Positions 27,741-42,400 of a stretch of DNA of 64,000 bases are shown here, piece by piece. The DNA comes from Enchytraeus crypticus (taxonomy: Eukaryota; Annelida; Clitellata; Enchytraeida; Enchytraeidae). The translations under genes were made by a program, and so were the position numbers. The notes beneath the pieces were generated by a model. It saw nothing but the letters and a program-made list of their open reading frames with translations. It had not been told where the DNA came from and ran no database searches. Position 1 is the first letter of the stretch. Each line of letters starts with the position of its first letter. The DNA is taken from assembly GCA_905160935.1 (NCBI GenBank), contig CAJHZI010000479.1:267001-331000 (forward strand), given 5' to 3'.

Positions 27741-29359
27741 CCTGGAACACGCCTGGAGAGATGTAGAGTAGGAGTGTGACTAGTGAAAATAAGAACACAA
27801 CATGACAGACCAGTGAAACAAACGTAATAGAGCGAGAGAGAGAGAGAGAGAGAGAAAGAGAAAGAGAGAAATAGTGAGATTTCTAAGAGTGTGGAGAGAT
27901 TAATATTAACTCATATATTTAACAGTTTTTGTTACAGAGCTTGACGTAAAACAAAGTTTTAACTCACACTTCATCGTGCACGGTTAACGTGAGGAAACAA
28001 TGTCAAGTGATAAATGCCCTTAAAAATAGCAATGAAATTAGAGCTACAGTTAAAATACTCACTGTATATTTTATAGGCACGCGGTTCAAGTCTAACCTGT
28101 GACCCCATTGGTATGAGAAACCGTCGTTAAATTCTAAACAAATAGAAGGTTTGGTCTGTAAACCTATAGCGCACATCAGTTAGTCATCTCGACCACTAGC
28201 CATGTCTCAGCAAGCCTATACCTGACAATACTGGCTGGATGGAACAGCTGGTAGGACTCAGGTCTTGTAGACCTGGTATAAAAGGTGTTTACTTTGAAAA
28301 ATCGCCTTATGTATTATTTCATTCATTGTAGTGGCACCACTGTACAATCATAAAATTGATTGTTTTGCGGAGGCAACTGCAATGTAATTTATCCTTAAAA
28401 TGTAAAATATCCTCTCTAGAAATTCTATCTAGACATATATTAACTGTAAATTAAGACATGTGTTTATCATCATTTGACAAGAAATTAAAATACAATTTTT
28501 TTGTAATTATCTAAAACACCATTCTGTTAATAAATGAAGATATACATAATAAATATATACGAATATATAGAGTATTGCCAGCCTTCCAAAGAAGCTCACA
28601 CCCCTCCCCACTCTCCCACCACTCCCCCAATAGGCTTTGTTTATTATGTGAACAGAGTTACAAATATATATTATAAAAGGTCTTATAAACATGAGGTCAC
28701 GGTTGCCATGCATTGATCACGTGCCATTGTTAGCTGTGACGAACGCCATAGCTTTATTAGCACATTACAACGACACAACACTCTATTAAGTGCTACCAAC
28801 ATCACAGCACATACACACAACTTTATGTACAACAGCTACATTATTACAAATAACTGTAATAGTGAAGATAAGATTCAAGAGTGCTAGCTGTCGTCATTGA
28901 TGACTGTAGCACTATAATTGTTGTAATGTTATGTACATAGCAATAAAAGGAAATACAGAAACTATTTGACACAACTGCAATCTATTGGCTACAAAAAATA
29001 ATTCTGCTAGAAAGATGACGAACTCTTCAGTTCATTCCCCACACAAATCTTCCTCAAATTAATTGCATGCCCCTATCCCACACAAATCTGCCTCAAATTA
29101 ATTGCATGCCCCTATCGCATCAGACAAAATATTCTTAACAAAAAGCATCCATAAAACAGTTAGAAAGGACATTTGATATTCTTAGAATACTGCAAAGAAT
29201 TATAAAACCATGAAAAATAAGAATACGTCAAATGGTTACATTCAACTTGGGATACGATTGGCTGTATAAAATTGTAAAAGTAATTTAGAAATAATTTAAG
29301 TACAAAATAACCATAGCAACAACAACATTACTTTAGGAATCGTCATCATATTAAAATCT

Positions 29360-29745
29360 CAGAGTACTTGAGCCACCAGCTAAGTCATAAAGTACTTTAA
29401 GTACTACACTAAGTGCTTCAAATTAGCTACTAAGCTAAAATTAAGCAACTAAGATTAAGCAACTAAAATTAAGCTACTAAGCAAATTAGCTACTAAGCTA
29501 CTCTATGACTTAGTGTAGTGATAGTACACTAAGTCATAGAGTACTTGAAGCACAGGACTAAGTCATAGAGTACTTGAAGCACTACACTAAGTCATACAGT
29601 ACTTGAAGAACTGGACTAAGTCATAGAGTACCTGAAGCACTAGACTAAGTCATTGAGTACCTGAAGCACTAGACTAAGTCATTGAGTACCTGAAGCACTG
29701 GACTAAGTCATAGAGTACCTGAAGCACTGGACTAATTATTTTAGT
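29360..29745 (+). repeat. AAGTCATAGAGTACTTGAAGCACTAGACT minisatellite
   Basis: About nine units of about 30 bp, plus a flanking stretch of AGCTACTAAG repeats. No gene is seen. Confidence 0.8.
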
Positions 29746-30424
29746 ACCATATGCCTCTTGGACTTCGAGCCTACTTTCTAACAAACCTGCAGAATAGAAT
29801 TTTTCCATCTGATCTTTTCTCTCATAAGCTACCACTGAAAAAACAACTGATTACACATATCTATTACCTATTTCCTAATAAAAGTATCTTTAGAAAAAAC
29901 GTTATACTACACTCAACTAGGCAATAACAACATCTAATCTTCGTCCAGAATAGACAGAACAAAGAGAATATTGTACAGATATGTCCACATATCCTGGCGA
30001 TGTTGACTACATGATACTTCGTTATATAACTTGGCAAGATTTGCGAATTTATAACAATAATAAAACCAACAAAAATAACAACACTAACAATAGAGCTGAC
30101 GTCAGTTTCATCAGCAGTGGATGACATTAAAGACGTCCTGAATCAGACATTTACTCAGCCAAACTGGATTGTAGAAACATCTGCTTGTGTTGCACATAAT
30201 TCTGTACCAGTCCAGTGTCGGAAGAGAGTCACAACACTTACAAGCTGTTCAGAGAATGTTGTAGGTGAGCTGAGATAGAGGAGAACAAAGATAAGCTCAT
30301 AATACCTGTACATGAGAACATTGAGAACAGGTACGTGTATTGTATAACATAACATAACATAACGGCACACTGGGTCAGGAAGCACAGATGCTTGTTTAAG
30401 ACCCATTTCCACCTTCCTCTCCAT

Positions 30425-30650
30425 GGTTATTAGTAATCGTTGCCTTTCGATGGCACATCAATTGCAGCCGGCGCAGATTTAAGAATAACCTTCCATCACC
30501 CTGGGATTTTTTCATTCCTAAGCTTTTACCAACACTCAGTTTTCCAAGGTGGTCACTCACAAAGTACTAACCGAGGTCGATGCAGCTTAACTTCGATGAC
30601 TGGAGCGCAACTAAACCAAGTGCGCTAATCCCGCCGTCAATATCTCATCC
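30425..30650 (-). mobile_element. 5S-rRNA-derived SINE (SINE3 type)
   Basis: On the minus strand the head resembles the 5S rRNA internal promoter: GAAGTTAAGCTGCATCGACC, TCGGTTAGTACTTTGTGAGT, GACCACCTTGGAAAACTGAG, TGTTGG. The body follows (AAAAAATCCCAGGGTGATGG, AAGGTTATTCTTAAATC, CGAAAGGCAACGATTACT). The order matches the A box, intermediate element and C box of 5S genes. It lies just 3' of the M13 peptidase gene. Confidence 0.75.
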
Positions 30651-31089
30651 TCTAGCATCGCTACTATGCACTCACGTGACTACAGCGACAGCCAGTGATA
30701 GTGAAGCTTCGCTCAGTACAGCACAAACAACAAACAGTACAATAGAGTACATACACAATATATAAACCACTTAAAATACTTGTATGTACACATACTCATA
30801 GACATTGTATAAATCAATCCATTAACATGTATGTACACATACTCATACACAGTATAAAATTATTATACTATAAATCTCTTCATACACATGTGTATACACA
30901 TACTCATACACAGCATAAATCTATTCATACATATGTGTGTACACATATTATACACATTTAAAATCTATTCATACACATGTGTGTACACATATTCAAACAC
31001 AGCAGAGAAATGTCTGCACACAATTCTTCATGTTCAAGTATCGACTAACTTAATTTACTAATAAACATTCTGTGTGTCATGACCCTCAG

Positions 31090-31260
31090 TCACTCTCACT
31101 TATGAGCCAGGTTCATAGGGATGCCTATCTACCACACGACACACTTGTTGACTGGGTTCATAGGGGTGCCTGTCTATCACACGACGCACGTGTTGACTGG
31201 GTTCATAGGGATGCCTGTCTACCACACGACACACTTGTTGACTGGGTTCATAGGGGTGCC
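31090..31260 (-). repeat. Four copies of the M13 peptidase stop-codon end
   Basis: Units of about 48 bp, GGTTCATAGGGGTGCCTGTC, TACCACACGACACACTTGTT, GACTG, repeat the last coding bases ([10 protein letters not shown] and its TAG stop) downstream of the real stop at 31264. They form part of the 3' UTR or flank. Confidence 0.87.
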
Positions 31261-31263
31261 TGT

Positions 31264-31983
31264 CTACCACACGACACACTTGTTGACTGGGTTCATAGGG
31301 GTGCCTGGGGCACAGTTGAACTGTTTAGAGAACTCATGAGAGTTGGAGAGAGGCCCCAGCACTCTGAACCTAGGCATGCTGTGTGGATCACTGATGATAG
31401 CGTTGTGGTTGTCCTCTACTCTGCTGTTGCTGCACCACACCTACGCACACACACACATCCAATTACACACAAACATACACAGCCACTCTGGTAAACAGGT
31501 CAAAGATTACATGTACTTAACAGCCAAGCAATTAAATACGTCAAAAGTGACCTGTAATGACCGCCAAGCACTTAAATAGGTCAAGGGTGACGTGTACCTG
31601 ACTATAAGAAGTTTAATTGGGTCAGGGATCACATGTACCTGACTACAAGCGGTTTTAATTAGGTCAGAGGTCACATGTAACTGACTGCCCAGCAGTTAAG
31701 TAGGTCAAGGGTGAGGTGTACCTGACTGAAAGCAAGAAAGAAGAGTTGACGATGGGTAAAGTTGAGACCAGGCAGTGGCGGCTCCTCTCTGCCGTTCTCT
31801 CTCAACCAGTTCTCATATGCTGTGTACGCTGACTTGAGTCCTCCGTTATCTGCTATGTTCTCTCCCAGAGTCTGCTTGCCTTTCAACTACACATACACAC
31901 ATGTACGTGTACACATACTTGTACACATACACAGACACATATAATAACATGCACTTAAACACACACACACATATATATAAAAA

Positions 31984-32032
<49 letters not shown>

Positions 32033-32197
32033 GTATATATATATATATATATATATACATATATATAATATATATATATAATATAATTATATATAGATAT
32101 ATTATATCTATATATATAATATAAATATAGATACATATATATATTATAGATATATATATATATATATCTAATATATATATACAGCATATATATACAC

Positions 32198-32262
<65 letters not shown>

Positions 32263-33161
32263 ATCGAACTCACAAAATAGAATAATATACAAGATAACCT
32301 CATAAGAATTTACTATAAACTCAAGATATTGTGACAACATTATGAACCTGTAGGCTACCAAAACTAAACAACAACTGGTAGCGTGTGCTTCGAGGAATCC
32401 TCATTCTACCACATCATCATATCTTCCCTTAAATTCCAGTTTAACCAGGGTCATCGTTCAACTACATCAGTGAAACAAGTGGATCGAGAGATGGAGCAGA
32501 GAGAGTACTGACATTTTCACCGTATGAAGTGTACTTGGAGTACTGGTCCATCATGCACTGGGTCTGGTTCTTGAACCTCTCCACCACACTCTCGTTCCAC
32601 CATGACCTCAAGTAGCCGTATCTGTCGTATTCCCTTCCTAGTCAATCAATCAATCAATCAAAAAGATGAATCAATCAATAATTAAATAAATGAATCAATC
32701 AATAAATCTAGCAAGCAAAAATTCAACAAACCAATCAATTAGTGCATTAAAATTAATAACTAACAAATTAAACTGGAAAATAGTTGAACAAACAAACAAT
32801 TATTTAGCTAATAAGTTAAAGAATCCTGTAATCAGCACACGAGAGATATGGCTGTTATGATTGCTAAGTCGCTCATGAAAGACACGTGGAAAACAAAGGA
32901 GTGAATGGTATTAGCACAGAGAGACCTTGATCATCAAACCCATGTGTGAGCTCATGTCCCATCACAACTCCCATAGCTCCATAGTTCAGCGATCTATCAA
33001 TTAATCAATCAATCAATCAATCTATCAATCAATCAATCTATCAATCAATCAGTATTTACATGTGCATACTACATACATATCATTCATTCAATGAATATAT
33101 TATACAGTGTATAATATATATACACATATATATATATATATATATATCTACATATATACTG

Positions 33162-33192
<31 letters not shown>

Positions 33193-33379
33193 CACTGTAT
33201 AATATATATATATATATCTACATATATACTGTATATATATATTATACAGTGTATAATATATATATATATATATATATCTATCTACATATATACTGTATAT
33301 ATATATATATTATACACTGTATAATATATATATATATATATATCTACATATATACTGTATATATATATATTATACATTG

Positions 33380-33419
<40 letters not shown>

Positions 33420-36400
33420 TATATATATCTAAATATATACTGTATATATATATATTATATGTATATACCCACATTTATATAAATAATATACATAATATAT
33501 AAAAAGCTGGTAAAACTAACGTTAACGTCAGTTTCCACACTCGAAAGCGATGTCAGTGACGAGAAAGCCAGGATTTGAGCCCCGCACATACCGATCTGCG
33601 GTCGAGTATCATACCGACATAGCCACTGGCTCCAGCCAGTGGCAATGTCAGTATGATACAAGACTTAACACTAGAAGCACCGTGATTTCAAACTACCTAA
33701 CAGTACCACGAGCAGTCAAATTGACTGCTGTCATTATTATGTGCAAAAGAACAGGTTTTACTTTCTTCCTTCTTAATATTATGCAGTATTCTTTTATTCT
33801 CTTAGTATTTTTTAAATTATCCAGTTGCATATCAAGTTTTTATATTTTGCAAAATTGAAAAATTAAGTATCCAAACTCTAAAATCGCAAAGAAACATGTT
33901 TCTGTTGTACGTACACCATAATCATGTGACTGTTTCTTCAGTCAAACAAAAAATAATAATTAGAGTGTATGTAATATGTTGTTTAGTTTATCTCATAAGT
34001 AATGTCATCATCGCCTTCAACTAATCATCCTCCTCATCATCGGCGTCACAATTGACGCATACAGTTTGACGTTCAACGTGTGAAGGGCAGCTTCCACAAA
34101 CTAGTTTCTTGCAGTGAAAGCAACTTTCGCGTGTTTTGTTATTTCTGCACTTGCCAACCTGACATTGACGACGTTTGTGTGGATTGGTAGAGGTGGCCCT
34201 GATATCTCCCTGCTGAGCATGCCCCGTGGATTTCCGAGCCGCTAAGTATGGATTTCTCAGTTCATATGCAAGTTGAAGTAGGAAATCCATCCTTCTAACA
34301 CCGAATTTAGTTGAGTTGTAGAATGCGGCCGTTTCAGGTATTTTTTTGGTAGTAGTCCCTATTGATACCGATCGATGCGTTGAGCTGAGCAGCGCCACAT
34401 TCTCGGCTGGCTTACTCTTGCAAATTGCAAGTGTTCAATTCTTATGTTTCAGAATAGAAGCACTGTGCAGTTTTGTTTTGACAAGAGCAGCCGAGGGTGG
34501 AAGTTCGCTTCTGACCTTGTTCACCGTGCCAACGATGCTGGTGGCCTTCAATGCAGGTTCTTTTGCCAGGTTCAGCGACATGACACTTGAAGCATATGCA
34601 CCACGAGCATATAACATTGCGATGAGCGCATCGAGTTCATCACACGCCATTGTCCATGATTCATCACCAAGTTGGTGTCGGGCCTCTGTTTCAGTTGAAT
34701 GCACTATATGACGAAGCATTGTTTCATCGACTAAAAGTCTGAATGCTCTTTCCACCTGGTTTTCTGAGATATGGCGCTTAGCATGTGGGGTTGGACCAGA
34801 AATAATCCTTTATAATGTACAATTGTAGTACTCGACCGACTGCTGGTGTACATGAATCTACTCTACACCATGTACCGTAGCGTGCAGCGTTTTGGCTCAT
34901 CCGATTTTGAGTTTGTGGGTCGCCTTCAGCCCTCCCACTACGACCTTTCCCACCATGAAATCTCCCACCTATAAACATTCCACCATGACCGATCCCCTGT
35001 GAGCTACTCCATCATGAAGTGTATCGCTTTCTAATCCAGAACCCATTAGATATGTCGCCGCTGTATTCTAAGCTGTGGCGTGCTCCACGTCAGAGCTCAC
35101 GCCATGGCTGTCTTCCTCATCATCTGATGCGATAGATATGATGTTGTTGCAGTCCATATCACTACTCATATTGTCTTCTATTTCGCCTTTACCGTCACTA
35201 TCACCGAATTCATCATCAGCTCTGGTTCAGCAGAGATAAAGCTTGGCATCCAGATAAACGCTTTGGCCTATTCATTCCAGTTGATTGTAAAAATGTAAAT
35301 GCCTTTTGATAATATATATGCATATATTGTTGAAAACAACTAAGTTTGACGTAAATGTCAGCTAATCGATGCACTGCGGCAACTTAAAAAGTAGACCTAA
35401 ATGATTAATCCGTACGCAATGCTTTATCATATTTCCTGCTGCAGTCAATTTGACTGCCTCGGTACTATTAGGTGGTAAGTGCTCTACCTAATAAACTATA
35501 AACCCCTTCAATCTCTAATTTCGTGAGTAGTAGTGCCAGCAATAGCTTATGGGGTGTCTTAAAATATCAGACACCCCACTCTTGTGGGTGAAAAATGGCG
35601 ATAGTTTGATTTTCAAAAACAGTCAAATTGACTGTTTCGGTGCTTCTAGTGTTAAAGCTACTTCAAGCTTCTACCAATAGGGCGCTATTCACGTTCCTCA
35701 TAGGTAGCAGCCATGCATTCAGATTGAAGGCAAAAATTTTTAACAGTTCCATCGTTAATAATTATTTCGTAAGATTACAAAACACCCTTTCTAGGGTCCA
35801 CAAAAAATAAAATGTAGATTATATATGAGACAAGTAAACATAGAGAGAAACAGCTAGATGTCTGCAGGTAGACTTGGAGACATACTTGGGGAAGTCTTTA
35901 TCGTAGAATGGTCTCTGCAGTATTCCAGCAGGAAACACTATCTGATTCTTTGTAGGCTGGTAGTAGGCGTTAACAGTGGGCGGAGTCATGCTCCATCTAC
36001 AACCAATCAATCAAATAAATGTAGGCTGAGTCATGCTCCATCCACAACGAATCAATAAAATAAATATGGGCGGAGTCATGCTCTATCTATGACCAATCAT
36101 TCAACTAACAGTGAACGGAGTCAAGCTCCATCTACAACCAGTCAATCAAATAAATGTGGACGGAGTTATGCTCCATCTACAACCAATCAAATAAATGTGG
36201 GCCGAGTCATGCTCCATCTACAACTAATCAAATAAATGTGGGCAGTCATGCTCTATCTATGACCAGTCAATCAAATAAATGTGGGCGGAGTCATGCTCCA
36301 TCTAAAACCTAGAAATCTAAAAGGAGAAAGGCATCCTTCTAAATCTAGAAGGAGAGAGGCAGAGTGAAGGCACTCACGTGGCGTTGTCGGGAGACTTGCG

Positions 36401-39400
36401 TAGCTTCTCAAGATTCTTCCTGCTGTTGAACTTGATAGCTCTGTAGTTGTTGAGAAAATACTCGTTCACTCTCACCTCAAACTGTTCATACAATAGAACA
36501 AGTAACAAGCAATAGAACAAGTAACAAGAACAAACTGTTCATACAGTTGACCAAGTAACAAGCTCAAGTACTCGTTCACTCTCAGTTGGACAGTTTGATA
36601 TCAATTTGTAAAAAAAGCTTTACATAGCGATTTACATTTATACAAGGCTTACACATGCTGCATGCATGTATCTAAAGATGCGGCGATCAAGGGTCGATAG
36701 AGAGACAAAGACAAAAAGAGATAGAGAAATAGAAAGGAAAGAGGGGATATAGAGAAAAGAGGGAAAACACCTTGAGAATAAGTGGTAAACAAAACGAGAG
36801 ACACAGAGAAACACGAACCCCCTTATATTTGCTGTCTAGAGCTGTAGCATTGAGTATAAACTCTGGGAAACCAATCATCTCCACAACGGCTTCAGCCTGT
36901 GCACACACAGAAACAGGCGTCAAAAAAATCTACGTCAGCAGCATATATCAGTCACACTACACATAAACCTACACAAAAATGACAGAAATACCAGCAGAGC
37001 AATTGACATAACACCACGTCAGTTACAGTAAGCTGCCCGATGAAAGTAACATTTAAACAAACTAAAAAACCCACTGTTATTGTTTTGTACACATTGTTTT
37101 GTACACATTTGTTTTGTACACATTTGTTTTGTACACATTATTTTGTACACATTTGTTTTGTACACATTTGTTTTGTACACATTATTTTGTACACATTTGT
37201 TTGTACACATTTATTTTGTACACATTGTTTTGAACACATTGCTTTGTACACATTGCTTTGTACACATTGCTTTGTACACATTGTTTTGTTTGACCAATAG
37301 TAATGCCACATTGTTCAAGACATCGGTATGTTTATAATCAATTATCCATTTTACCAGTCCTCTAAATGTCTAAGATATATTTTCTGACCAGCATATCAGG
37401 AACAGTTACCAATAACACATTTTACCACAATATTATAGCAGAGCCTAAACCAATGTCCCAGCCACAGATTGCTTGATTGACGGACTGACTGATTGATTGA
37501 TGGATGAATTGGTTGAGAGTCACGTATAGATTGATGGATTGAATGAAACCTTTTCAGTAGCAGCTCTCTTTGTCTCTCTATCCATCCAAGTCAAACTCTG
37601 TAGATTACTGGTGAAAGCTTTCTTTATGTTCTGTACCATCACCTCCGCCTATAAGACAACAACACTTATGACAACATCAAAGAAATAGGTTAGTATTGTA
37701 GCATGATAAGCTAATGAAACAGGTTGATATTGCTGCATGATAAGTTAATGAAACAGGTTGATATTATAGCATGATAAGCTAATGAAACAGGTTGATATTA
37801 TAGCATGATAAGTTAATGGAACAGGTTGATATTGTAGCATGATAAGTTAATGAAACAGGTTGATATTATAGCATGATAAGTTAATGAAACAGGTTGATAT
37901 TATAGCATGATAAGCTAATGAAACAGGTTGATATTGTTACATGATAAGTTAATGAAACAGGTTGATATTGTTACATGATAAGTTAATGAAACAGGTTGAT
38001 ATTGTTGCATGATAAGTTAATGATATTGTTGCATGATAAGCTAATGAAACTGGTTAATATTGTTGCATAATAAGCTAATGAAATAGTTTGATATTATAGC
38101 ATGATAAGTTAATGAAACAGGTCAATATTGTCTCACAAGCTCCTTAACTATCGGACATCAAATCAATCAGTATCATACGAGAGTGATACGACTGATCAGC
38201 TAACTAGAGAACTCTATCACAAGAAGAGAGGAGGTAAGAAAACAACGACACCGATAGCTTGCTCTCTCCGTGGAAAGTTTCTCTGACGTACATTGCACCG
38301 AGAGCAAGACCAAGAACACTGTCTGTGTCCGCAGTACAGTATCTCCACTTCTCTTCCTCCCCCACTATACCTATACACACACACACAAATCTTAACTCTA
38401 ATATGTTGACTCCTAGCATATAGAAAATAATTCAACCACTAACCAACGTTAACTCTGAGCAAATAGATAATAATTTGACCACTAACCAATGTTAACTCTT
38501 AGTATATAGATGATGGTTCGACCACTAACCAGTGATAACTCGTAGGAACTCCTTGCGGACCTCTTTAAAAGGTTTAGACAAGAACTGGGACATCATCTTC
38601 ACTAGGTGCCACATTATGTAGTTGTGCAGGGTTCTATGTATAAATCAATCAATCGATAGATTTATTATAATTATCAATCAATGTTGTGTAAGGTTCTATA
38701 AAACAATCAATTGATAAATCTTTTATATTATCTGTCAATGCTGCATGATTTACTTGTACAATGGAAACACTCAGTATATCTAAAACCATGAAATCACGTT
38801 CAGTCATCAAAAATAAACGTTAAATCTTGACAGAGTTACCAGGACCACTCTGCTGTAACAAGTGACGATACTGTTTTGTAATTATGGGGTTCAAATCTTG
38901 GGCTCGCCTGTCACTGAAGTCGCTTTCGAGTAAGGAAACTGCCGTTAACATTAGCTTTACCAGCTTTATGAAAGGACAGGCCGGTCTGTCTGACACACAG
39001 TAGACCTGGGTACAAGCCTCTACCACACCGTCTCTGTCTGCTTCAGAACCTGAGGTTAAGAAACAGACGTTAAACTGTTTCATAACTTTATCATTATCAT
39101 CTTCCTCAGCAGTAGTGCACCCAACGGATGAGAAAGTCACTGTGGATCAGTATTCAAGTCCTTGCTATCCAGGATTAGGTTCCATCATCAGGACTCAAGT
39201 CCAAGTGATCTACTATTATGGATTAGGTTGATTGTTTAAAGGTGTTAACAGATATGAGACAGGAGCAGAAACCTCTTTCCATTGGGACGTCGTAGCAGAT
39301 TGGTTACAAGAGTTGACATGTGAGTCATGTACTCAGGTTCATAGATGAGCACAGGCTCAGTGGAGTCCACAGTGTAGTTAACTACAGACAGCATTCTGTT

Positions 39401-42400
39401 TACATAGCGCTTCCAGTCTATCTGCTCACACACACGTACATACACAGGTATACACACACACACACACACGGGTATACAAACACATACACACACAGACATA
39501 CACATGTACACACACACACTCAATTCAATAATTCAAGAAAACGTTAAATCTTTACTATCAGTGACAGCCTTTCAAACAGCCTATAGACTGATGTCTAATC
39601 AACTGATTCATACAATACACGTTACATAAAACACAGAGCTTATAGATCAGTGTGTGTACGTGTGTATGTATGTGTGTTGTAGGTGTGTGTACCACAGGAC
39701 TGAGGGACTGCAGATCTCCTATGTGTACGTGTGTATGTAAGTGTGTTTGTAGGTGTGTGTACCACAGGACTGAGGGACTGCAGAACTCCTATGTGTACGT
39801 GTGTAAGTATGTGTGTTTGTAGGTGTGTGTACCACAGGACTGAGGAAATGCAGATCTCCTATGTGTGTTGTAGGTGTGTGTACCACAGGACTGAGGGACT
39901 GCATATCTTCTATGTGTATGTGTGTATGTATGTGTGTTTGTAGGTGTGTGTACCACAGGACTGAGGGACTGTAGATCTCCTATGGTCATCTTGTGATACA
40001 TCTTCTCATCATCCCTCCTGTCCTCAGGCGCTGACGAGATCTACAGTCAATCAATCAATCAATCAATCAATCACTTCTCATCATCCCTCCTATCCTCAGG
40101 CGCTGACGAGATCTACAATCAATCAATCACTTCTCATCATCCCTCCCATCCTCAGGCGCTGACGAGATCTACTATCAATCAATCAATCAATCAATTAATC
40201 ACTTCTCATCATCCCTCCTATCTTCAGGGGCTGACGAGATCTACTATCAATCAATAAATAGGTCAATCAGTCAATCAATTTCATTAATGTAACAGTCATA
40301 TAAAATTTATATTAAATTAAATTATCGATCAATTTTGTAATGTAATCATCACAAGTCTGTAATTGTAATTTACTCTTGGTTTGAATGTAATCACCATGAT
40401 GCTATTTACCATTTGTTCATCGCATATATGTGTATTTATATATTAATTGAAATAAAATGTTTAGAAAATGACATAAATATTTATATATTAATTGAAATAA
40501 AATGTTTAGAAAATGATATAAATATTTATATATTAATTGACATATACATGTATACTAGTATACATGTATATTTCTGTTACACTTTGAAATAAAATCAAAC
40601 TAAAACAAAAGGAAATAAAGCTGGTAAAGATATCGTTAACGTCAGTGAACATTAAAGAAAACAGAAATAAAAAGAGAGAAATGAGACAGACATTAGCAAG
40701 AGCTTGTTCCAGTTCGAGCACTTCAGTGAATTGTTTCCTCGTCTCATTGTAGTCCACAGCTCCCAGTAGATGAGCTAGGTCACACATAAAGTCCAGGTAG
40801 GCTGAGAGGATCTGATACAGTGTAACACAAAACAAGTCACACATAAGATAGGCTTAGAGGATCTGATCCAGCGTAACACAAAACACTTGACAAATACAAC
40901 CAAACTAAGTCACCACTGATAATGTACAGAGAGAAATAAAATACATCGACTTATGAATATTACATGGGTAGACAGGATTGTTTTTCAGGGAATGACGCCC
41001 CCGCCCATTAAATGTCAGTCGAAGCTGAGGAAGGGACAGGGGGTCCACCTTGTCATATGCAGAATCCCCCAAGAAAATTGGTATAGCAAAAGGAATGTTA
41101 GATGATTTAAAGATCCACTCATATGTGGACATGAAGAGGAAAATGGAAAATAGAGAAGAGTGGAGGCGTTATATAACATGGACCTGCCAGTAGGCAGTGT
41201 ACTAAAAGAGAGATGAATATTATAAAGTGCCTTGAAGTAATTTCTCTTCAAATGCTGAAAGTAAAATAAGAATACTGGCTTAGTATCAGAATGGTGCTAG
41301 ATACTGTCGTGTTCAACAGAACTACTGCATAACTTATCCCATCAGAATGGTGCTAGATATTGTCATGTAATCCTATCAGGATGGAGCTAGATATTGTTAT
41401 GTAATCCTATAGAATGGTGCTAGATATTGTCATGTAATCCTATATAATGGTGCTCAATATTGTCATGTAATCCTATACAATGGTGCTCGATATTGTCATG
41501 TAATCCTATAGAATGGTGCTTGATATTGTCATGTAATACTATAGAATGGTGCTAGATATTGTCATGTAGAACATACCTTATCCTCCTCGATGGTTCTGTT
41601 GAGATATTGTACTCTCTGCAGCACAAGACCTCCCTGATCAAACTACACACACATAGCAACCACACACATACACAACGTGACAATAGGAGTGCCACTGTTG
41701 AAAGAAGTTAAGCTCCATTGCGTCGGTTAGTACTTTGTGGGCGACCACCTTGGAAGACCGAGTGTTGTCAGCTTTGTAAGAAAAAATCCCAGGGTGTTGG
41801 AAGGTTATTCTTAAATCGCCGTCGGCTGGAAATGATGCGCCAACAAAAGGCAACGATTACTAGTAACCATGTAGAAGAAGGAGGGAATAACGAAAACTAT
41901 ACAAACAACTACTAAGAAAGGAAACCATGTAGAACATGAGGTATGTCATGTGAGTAACTATACGAACAGAAAAACAAAAAATCAATGCAACATGTGAGAG
42001 ATAAGTTCTATAAATAACCTGGAGAATATTCACCAGCGGGTTTTTCTCATCGGGTTCTACCCACATACTGAACAAGTTGGAAAGTCCCAGCTCATGAATT
42101 TTCTCAAGAACTGACTGGAAATCCCATTTGCTGGAATTCCACATTCCCACACCAGGAATAGGTCCCATAGCCCATCCACCGAACTCAGCCATGAGCTTAA
42201 CGAGAGGCTCAGAAGCCAGCTTTTCTATCACGAGGTCCCTGTCCATACAAGAGTTGTAGTACTGCCTGGCCATAAGCTCAGCCTTGCTCCCCGTTACATT
42301 GTCCACAGCTGATTCTACAACACAAATATTACCTGTAATCTCTTCCCAATCAATCAATCACTGATTCATGGAAATATCTTATTGCTTTTGTTGACAAAAT

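Larger units (their letters stand above)
24000..31080. other. Gene-poor region between DHX36 and the M13 peptidase 3' end
   Basis: Holds SINE copies (24.1, 24.3, 25.0, 26.6 and 30.4 kb), a near-perfect palindrome (27.4 kb) and AGAGA and CATAGAGTACTTGAAG repeats. A direct repeat of CCTCAAATTAATTGCATGCC lies at 29053/29091, with ACACATACTCATACACAG repeats at 30785-31000. Short frames of 60-90 codons show no family similarity. The DHX36 promoter should be just above 23922. Confidence 0.6.

Noticed and set aside
31846..32361. 171-codon (Ile-Tyr)n frames
   Set aside because: Translation of an AT dinucleotide array; no start context or conservation signal.
41638..41853. Minus-strand frame [20 protein letters not shown]
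   Set aside because: A similar frame occurs at 30440 because both are copies of the 5S-derived SINE; not a gene.
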